Part shown: one piece after another, positions 39,363 to 44,111 of the stretch | Position numbering within the stretch: the first letter of the stretch is position 1 | How the letters are laid out: each line of letters starts with the position of its first letter | From: Gammaproteobacteria bacterium | GTDB lineage: Bacteria > Pseudomonadota > Gammaproteobacteria > Steroidobacterales > Rariloculaceae | DNA length: 44,111 nucleotides | Direction: 5' to 3' | Assembly: GCA_017577365.1 (NCBI GenBank) | Contig: PKRJ01000027.1 | Span: 1-44,111, forward strand | The notes under the pieces: model-generated | Database searches by the model: none | The model's input: the letters and a program-made list of their open reading frames with translations, nothing else | What the model was told of the DNA's origin: nothing | Translations under genes and position numbers: made by a program

Positions 39363-41480
39363 ATGGCCACGCTCACCGCACCCAAAGCGCAGGATCTCTT
39401 CTCGTATCGCAAGCACTGGGCGGCGCGCTTGACGCCCGCGCCGGTGCTGCCCGTCTCGCGCGAGGAGATGGACGCGCTCGGGTGGGACGAATGCGACGTG
39501 ATCATCGTGACCGGCGACGCCTACGTCGATCATCCGAGCTTCGGCATGGCGCTGATCGGTCGCGTGCTCGAGGCGCAGGGCTTTCGCGTCGGCATCATCG
39601 CGCAGCCGGACTGGCGCTCGACGGAAGATTTCATGCGGTTAGGACGTCCGCGCCTGTTCTTCGGCGTCACCGCCGGCAACATGGACTCGATGGTCAACCG
39701 CTACACGGCGGACCGGCGATTACGCAGCGACGACGCGTACACGCCGGGCGGCGTCGGAGGCCGAAGGCCCGATCGCTCGGTGATCGTCTACAGTCAGCGT
39801 CTGCGCGAGGCCTTTCCCGGCGTGCCGCTCGTCATCGGCGGCATCGAGGCGAGCTTGAGGCGCATCGCGCACTTCGACTACTGGCAGGAGAAAGTGCGTC
39901 GCTCGATCCTGCTCGACGCGAAGGCGGATCTGCTCGTGTTCGGCAACGGCGAACGGCAGGTCGTCGAGATCGCGCATCGGCTCGCGGCCGGCGAGCCGCT
40001 CCACTCCATTCGCGACGTGCGCGGCACCGCGTTCGTCGGCTCGCGCGCGGAGCCCGGCTGGATCGAGATCGATTCGACCGATATCGACACGCCGGGCCCG
40101 ATCGAGAAGCCCGCGGACCCGTATGCGTTCGAGCCCGAGCGACGAAGCCCGGCGACGCGCGAGCCCGGCGTGCACGTCGTGAAATTCTCGCGCCGAGTGC
40201 CCAGAGCCGATCGCGAGCATTCCGTCATCCGGCTGCCGAGCTTCGAGGCCGTGCGCGACGATCCCGTGCTCTACGCGCACGCGTCGCGCATCCTGCACGC
40301 CGAGACGAACCCCGGCAACGCGAGAGCGCTCGTGCAGCGGCACGGCAACGTGGACCTGTGGCTCAATCCGCCGCCGATTCCGCTGACGACCGCCGAGATG
40401 GACCGCGTCTACGAGCTGCCGTACACGCGCCGCCCGCACCCGTCGTACGGCGACGCGCGTATCCCGGCCTACGAGATGATCCGCTTCTCCGTGACGATCC
40501 AGCGCGGCTGCTTCGGCGGCTGCACGTTCTGCTCGATCACCGAGCACGAAGGCCGAATCATCCAAAGCCGCAGCGAAGAATCGGTGCTGCGCGAGATCGA
40601 GACGATCCGCGACACCGTTCCGGGATTCACCGGAGTGATCTCGGATCTCGGCGGTCCGACGGCGAACATGTACCGGCTCGCGTGCAAGAGCCCGGAGATC
40701 CAGGCCGCGTGCCGCAAACCGTCGTGCGTGTACCCGAGAATCTGCTCGAATCTCGACACGAACCATTCGCCGCTGATCCGGCTCTATCGCCGCGCGCGCG
40801 CGCTGCCTGGCATCAAGAAGGTCTTGATCGCATCGGGCGTGCGTTACGACCTCGCCGTGGAGTCGCCCGAGTACGTGAAGGAGCTCGTGCAGCACCACGT
40901 CGGCGGTTATCTCAAGATCGCGCCGGAAGCGATCTCGGAAGGCCCGCTGTCGAAGATGATGAAACCCGGCATCGGCAGCTACTACCGCTTCAAGAAGCTG
41001 TTCGACCGCTACTCGAAGCAGGCCGGCAAGGAGCAGTATCTGATTCCTTACTTCATCGCCGCGCATCCCGGCACGACCGACGAGGACATGCTCGAGCTCG
41101 CGCTATGGCTGAAGCGCAACGGCTTTCGCGCGGATCAGGTCCAGGCTTTTCTCCCGGGTCCGATGGCGACCGCGACGGCGATGTACCACTCCGGAAAGAA
41201 TCCGCTGAAACGCGTCTCGCGTGACAGCGAGGAGGTCTACGTGCCGAAGGGCCTCAAGGTGCGCCGGCTGCACAAGGCCTTTCTGCGCTACCACGACCCG
41301 AACAACTGGCCGCTGCTGCGCGACGCGCTCCGGCGCATGGGACGGGAGGACCTGATCGGCAACGGCAAGCACCACCTCGTGCCGAGCTTCCAGCCGCCCG
41401 GCACCGGCAACGCGCCGGAAGGCCGGCGCCGCCCGACGAAGCGTCATCAGCGATTCGCGACGCAGCATACGCGCCGATGA
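39363..41480 (+). CDS. ygiQ: YgiQ-family radical SAM protein
   Basis: A 705-residue radical SAM enzyme with the cluster motif CFGGCTFC in SVTIQRGCFGGCTFCSITEHEGRIIQSRS, an N-terminal cobalamin-binding-like domain (about 45-170, DVIIVTGDAYVDHPSFGMALIGRVLEAQGFRVGIIAQP) and the C-terminal YgiQ region. The reaction is unknown. The frame also allows a TTG start at 39303, but that lies on a possible promoter (TTGAAT-N18-TTAGAC), and the ATG gives the usual start MATLTAPKAQDLFSYRKHW. The stop overlaps the slt start (ATGA). Confidence 0.92.
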   Translation: MATLTAPKAQDLFSYRKHWAARLTPAPVLPVSREEMDALGWDECDVIIVTGDAYVDHPSFGMALIGRVLEAQGFRVGIIAQPDWRSTEDFMRLGRPRLFFGVTAGNMDSMVNRYTADRRLRSDDAYTPGGVGGRRPDRSVIVYSQRLREAFPGVPLVIGGIEASLRRIAHFDYWQEKVRRSILLDAKADLLVFGNGERQVVEIAHRLAAGEPLHSIRDVRGTAFVGSRAEPGWIEIDSTDIDTPGPIEKPADPYAFEPERRSPATREPGVHVVKFSRRVPRADREHSVIRLPSFEAVRDDPVLYAHASRILHAETNPGNARALVQRHGNVDLWLNPPPIPLTTAEMDRVYELPYTRRPHPSYGDARIPAYEMIRFSVTIQRGCFGGCTFCSITEHEGRIIQSRSEESVLREIETIRDTVPGFTGVISDLGGPTANMYRLACKSPEIQAACRKPSCVYPRICSNLDTNHSPLIRLYRRARALPGIKKVLIASGVRYDLAVESPEYVKELVQHHVGGYLKIAPEAISEGPLSKMMKPGIGSYYRFKKLFDRYSKQAGKEQYLIPYFIAAHPGTTDEDMLELALWLKRNGFRADQVQAFLPGPMATATAMYHSGKNPLKRVSRDSEEVYVPKGLKVRRLHKAFLRYHDPNNWPLLRDALRRMGREDLIGNGKHHLVPSFQPPGTGNAPEGRRRPTKRHQRFATQHTRR

Positions 41481-43603
41481 TGAGCACGACGCGGCGACGA
41501 GCGAAAACGACGTCGAGCTCGAGCCGCGCGCGGGGGATCGCCGCCGCGTTCTGCGCGGCCGCGCTCGGCCTGTCGCTGCTCGGCGATCGAGTCGCCGACG
41601 CGCAGCGAGCCGCGGACGTCCGCGGCTCGAGCGGCCGCGCGTCGTCGGCCGACGGCGGTCCGAGACCATGGGAATACGCCGCTGCGGCGCGCGCCCGGCT
41701 CGCCGAGGTTCGCGCGGAATTTCTCGCGGCCTGGGCGAGCGCCGAGCCCGGCGGACCGGAGCTCGCCGCCAAAGACAGCGACAACCTGCGCGCGTACCCG
41801 CTCTACCCCTATCTCGAAGCCGCGCGAATCGCCGCGGCGCTCGCGCGCGCCGAGGACGCGAGGACCGCGGCCGACGAGCACGCCGAAGCCTTCCTCGCGC
41901 GCCATGCCGGCGAGCCGGTCGCGCGCATGCTCGTCCGCGCGCGCCTCGAAAGCCTCGCGCGCCGCGAGCTGTGGCGCGACTTCCTGCACGCGGCGCGCGC
42001 GGCGTCCGACGACGACGCCTGGCTGCGCTGCGTCTCGCTCAGAGCGCGTATCGCGCTCGACGATATCGAAGGTCTTGCGCCCGAGATCCTCGACCTGTGG
42101 CTGACCGACCGGCAGCTTCCGCTCGAGTGCGAGCCCGTTTTCCAGTGGCTGCGCGGCGAAGGGCTTCTGACCGACGATCTCGTCGAGCGCCGCGTGCGGT
42201 TGCTGCTCGAGAGCGGGCAGGCGGCGTTCGCGCGCGTCATCGCGCGCCGGCTGCCGCGCGAGCGCGCCGCCCCGTTCAACCTTTGGGCGGATCTTCTCGA
42301 GCGTCCGCTCGAGACGCTCGACGCGCTGCTCGACGGCGACGACAAGCCGTTACCGGACGGCGCGCTCGAGGCCGGCTGGCGGCGCCTCACGCGCGATCGA
42401 CCGCTCGACGCGCTCGCGCGGTACGAGGCGCTCGTCGATCGATTCGCGCTCGATGCGAGAGCCCGAAGCCGAGCCGCTCTCGCGCTCGCGCTCGGGCTCG
42501 CGTGGGATCGGCGCACCGAGGCCCTCGACTACTTCGCGCGCGTCTCGCCCGAGGACCTCGACGATTACGCCCTCGGCTGGCTCGCGCGCGCGGCGCTATG
42601 GGCCGGCGACTGGCGGCTCGTCGAGAAGACGATCGAGCGAATGTCCAGCGAGACTCGTGACGAGACGCGCTGGCGCTACTGGGCCGCGCGCGCCGCGGAA
42701 GCGACCGGCGAACGCGAGCGTGCGCGCGAGCTCTATCGCGCGATCCTGCCGCGGGACAATTACTATTCGGCGATGGCCGCGGCCCGGCTGGGCATGCGCG
42801 CGACGCCGAGGCATCGCCCGGTGCCGCCGGACCAGAGCCGGCTCGCGAGGCTCGAGACGCTTCCGCCGTTCGTGCGGGCACGCGAGCTCTACTTCAGCCG
42901 ACTGCCGTGGCTCGCCACGCTCGAATGGCAGCACGGCTCGGCGGAGCTCGATGCCGACGACGGCCTGCAGACGATCCATCTCGCGATGCGCTGGGGCTGG
43001 TACGATCTCGGCGTCGCGACGGCGACCGCTCGGCAGGTCTATGACGACTATCGGCTGCTTTATCCCACGCCGTACGACGCCGAGGTCCTCGCGGCGGCGG
43101 AACGGACCGGCATCGATCCGACGCTGCTCTACGCCGTGATTCGGCAGGAAAGCCTATTCAGGCCGGACGCGGCTTCGGCCGCGGGCGCACTCGGCCTCGC
43201 GCAGCTCAAGCCCGATACCGCGCGACGCGCGGCGCGCCGCCTCGGTCTCCCCGCGCCCAAGCGCGAGGACCTTCTCGTGCCCGCGACCAACGTCCTGCTC
43301 GGCGCGGCCGAGCTCGCGGCGCTGCTCGACGAGTTCCGCGGTCAACTGCCGGTCGCGCTCGCGGGCTACAACGCCGGCCCTCGCGCCGCCAGGCGATGGC
43401 TGCCGCAAGAACCGCTCGACGCCGATATCTGGATCGAGAACATCCCGTACAACGAAACGCGGAGCTACGTGCAGCGCGTGCTGTGGCACAGCGTCGTGTT
43501 CGCGTGGCTCGATAGCGGCGAAGCACGCGATACGCGCGAATGGCTCGTGCGCGTCGGCCCGGCCGACGACGACCGCGAGCTGCACGCGGACAGCCGCCCG
43601 TAG
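41477..43603 (+). CDS. slt: Soluble lytic murein transglycosylase Slt70-type
   Basis: A 708-residue periplasmic enzyme that cleaves peptidoglycan glycan strands with formation of 1,6-anhydromuramic acid. An N-terminal Arg-rich signal region (about 1-43) precedes a long superhelical region of short repeats (about 70-450), a linker domain, and the C-terminal SLT domain (about 535-680). In that domain the catalytic glutamate lies in LLYAVIRQESLFRPDAASAAGALGLAQLKPDTA, with GYNAGPRAARRW later. The start overlaps the ygiQ stop; two adjacent ATGs (41477, 41480) are equivalent. Confidence 0.95.
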   Translation: MMSTTRRRAKTTSSSSRARGIAAAFCAAALGLSLLGDRVADAQRAADVRGSSGRASSADGGPRPWEYAAAARARLAEVRAEFLAAWASAEPGGPELAAKDSDNLRAYPLYPYLEAARIAAALARAEDARTAADEHAEAFLARHAGEPVARMLVRARLESLARRELWRDFLHAARAASDDDAWLRCVSLRARIALDDIEGLAPEILDLWLTDRQLPLECEPVFQWLRGEGLLTDDLVERRVRLLLESGQAAFARVIARRLPRERAAPFNLWADLLERPLETLDALLDGDDKPLPDGALEAGWRRLTRDRPLDALARYEALVDRFALDARARSRAALALALGLAWDRRTEALDYFARVSPEDLDDYALGWLARAALWAGDWRLVEKTIERMSSETRDETRWRYWAARAAEATGERERARELYRAILPRDNYYSAMAAARLGMRATPRHRPVPPDQSRLARLETLPPFVRARELYFSRLPWLATLEWQHGSAELDADDGLQTIHLAMRWGWYDLGVATATARQVYDDYRLLYPTPYDAEVLAAAERTGIDPTLLYAVIRQESLFRPDAASAAGALGLAQLKPDTARRAARRLGLPAPKREDLLVPATNVLLGAAELAALLDEFRGQLPVALAGYNAGPRAARRWLPQEPLDADIWIENIPYNETRSYVQRVLWHSVVFAWLDSGEARDTREWLVRVGPADDDRELHADSRP

Positions 43604-43621
43604 CCTACCGCTCGACGAGCG

Positions 43622-44111
43622 TCACGACTTGTCCATATCGGTCTGCTGCCGGCGCCCGAACGGGCACCAGCACGAGACGTATGCGCCGCCGCCCGTCCGG
43701 TTCCCGATCTTGAGCTCACCGCCGATCGCGCGGGCGCGATAACGCATGATGTGCAGCCCCATCCCGCCGCTCGTCGAGCGCTGCGCGCAGAATCCCCGTC
43801 CGTTGTCCTCGACGGTAAGCATCAGACCGTGCCTGCCGACGCGCGCGCGAATGTCGATCTCGGTCGCGTTACCGTGCTTGACGGCGTTCGTGACCGCTTC
43901 CTGCGCGATCCGATAGAGATTGTTCGCGCACTGCTCGCTCAGGTTCTCGTCGAAGCGCGCCGGGGCCTCGACGCGGCATTCGACGCCGAAAACCGATTGC
44001 GACCGCTTCGCGAGCTCCTCGAGCGCATGACCGAGCGTCGCGCCCGCCTCGCGCGGCACCGGGCTCAATCCCCGCGCGAGCTCCGACGTTTGCGCAATCG
44101 CCTGATTGATC
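43622..44111 (-). CDS. Sensor histidine kinase of the NarX type, C-terminal part
   Basis: Only the C-terminal ~163 residues are in the window; the reading frame continues without a stop to the edge, so the gene begins outside. The first residues INQAIAQTSELARGLSPV are the second helix of a HisKA_3-type dimerisation domain. Then follow the N box LYRIAQEAVTNAVKHG, VEDNGRGF and GGMGLHIMRYRARAIGGEL of the ATPase domain. Such kinases pair with LuxR-type regulators. A TTG at 44068 is not the true start. It converges on slt with an 18-base gap holding the palindrome CGCTCGACGAGCG. Confidence 0.85.
   Translation of the reverse strand, partial: INQAIAQTSELARGLSPVPREAGATLGHALEELAKRSQSVFGVECRVEAPARFDENLSEQCANNLYRIAQEAVTNAVKHGNATEIDIRARVGRHGLMLTVEDNGRGFCAQRSTSGGMGLHIMRYRARAIGGELKIGNRTGGGAYVSCWCPFGRRQQTDMDKS

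Overview
This is a very GC-rich stretch of chromosome from a motile, aerobic, Gram-negative bacterium. The best fit is a gammaproteobacterium (perhaps a betaproteobacterium). Reasons: an L/P-ring flagellum (flgH, flgI), a two-domain rod-cap/muramidase FlgJ, flagellar promoters of both the sigma-54 and sigma-28 type, and ttcA, ygiQ, slt, a two-cysteine oxyR and a GlyGly-CTERM-like tail. No ribosomal RNA, tRNA, phage or transposase gene is visible. The genus cannot be read from the sequence.

Region 1 (1-11,650, minus strand) is the hook/rod/ring operon flgBCDEFGHIJKL, preceded by cheV. flgB has a perfect -24/-12 sigma-54 promoter. About 110 and 130 bp upstream of its predicted start lie two near-identical 18-bp dyads whose centres are 21 bp apart, a likely enhancer. 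cheV has a sigma-28 promoter so close that the mRNA may be leaderless.

Region 2 (11,650-13,611) holds a repeat-rich intergenic region (33-bp inverted repeat, 36-bp direct repeats, 16-bp tandem repeats), then a second perfect sigma-54 promoter with flgA, and flgM-flgN behind a sigma-28 promoter.

Region 3 (13,747-23,866) is a chemotaxis operon under a sigma-28 promoter: STAS protein, cheY, cheA, cheW, a PAS-containing chemoreceptor, cheR, cheD, cheB, and a short membrane MCP-like protein. That last protein carries a CheZ-like motif (D313/Q317) and ends in the same -VELF tail as CheD. It has its own sigma-28 promoter inside cheB, and no cheZ is visible in the window. A small secreted protein of unknown function follows, again behind a sigma-28-like promoter.

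Region 4 (23,927-29,735) is housekeeping: gloB, thrS (not followed by infC), a fumarylacetoacetate-hydrolase-family enzyme, an exported START/SRPBCC protein and an APC-type amino-acid permease.

Region 5 (29,848-36,571) contains ttcA and, divergently, a signalling/envelope cluster: a membrane histidine kinase, a response regulator with two receiver domains and no output domain, a membrane-anchored TonB-like protein with TPR-like repeats, and a second, exported TonB-domain protein. No exbB/exbD is present.

Region 6 (36,700-44,111) has a DUF4404-type small protein, dps and divergent oxyR, a secreted GlyGly-CTERM-like protein, ygiQ overlapping slt, and the end of a NarX-type histidine kinase that runs off the window.

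The flagellar and chemotaxis genes form a clear two-tier regulon. Sigma-54 promoters serve early structural genes (flgB operon, flgA). Sigma-28 promoters, all with 11-bp spacers, serve late genes (flgMN, che operon, cheV, the MCP/CheZ-like gene, the small secreted protein and probably the gene beyond the left edge).
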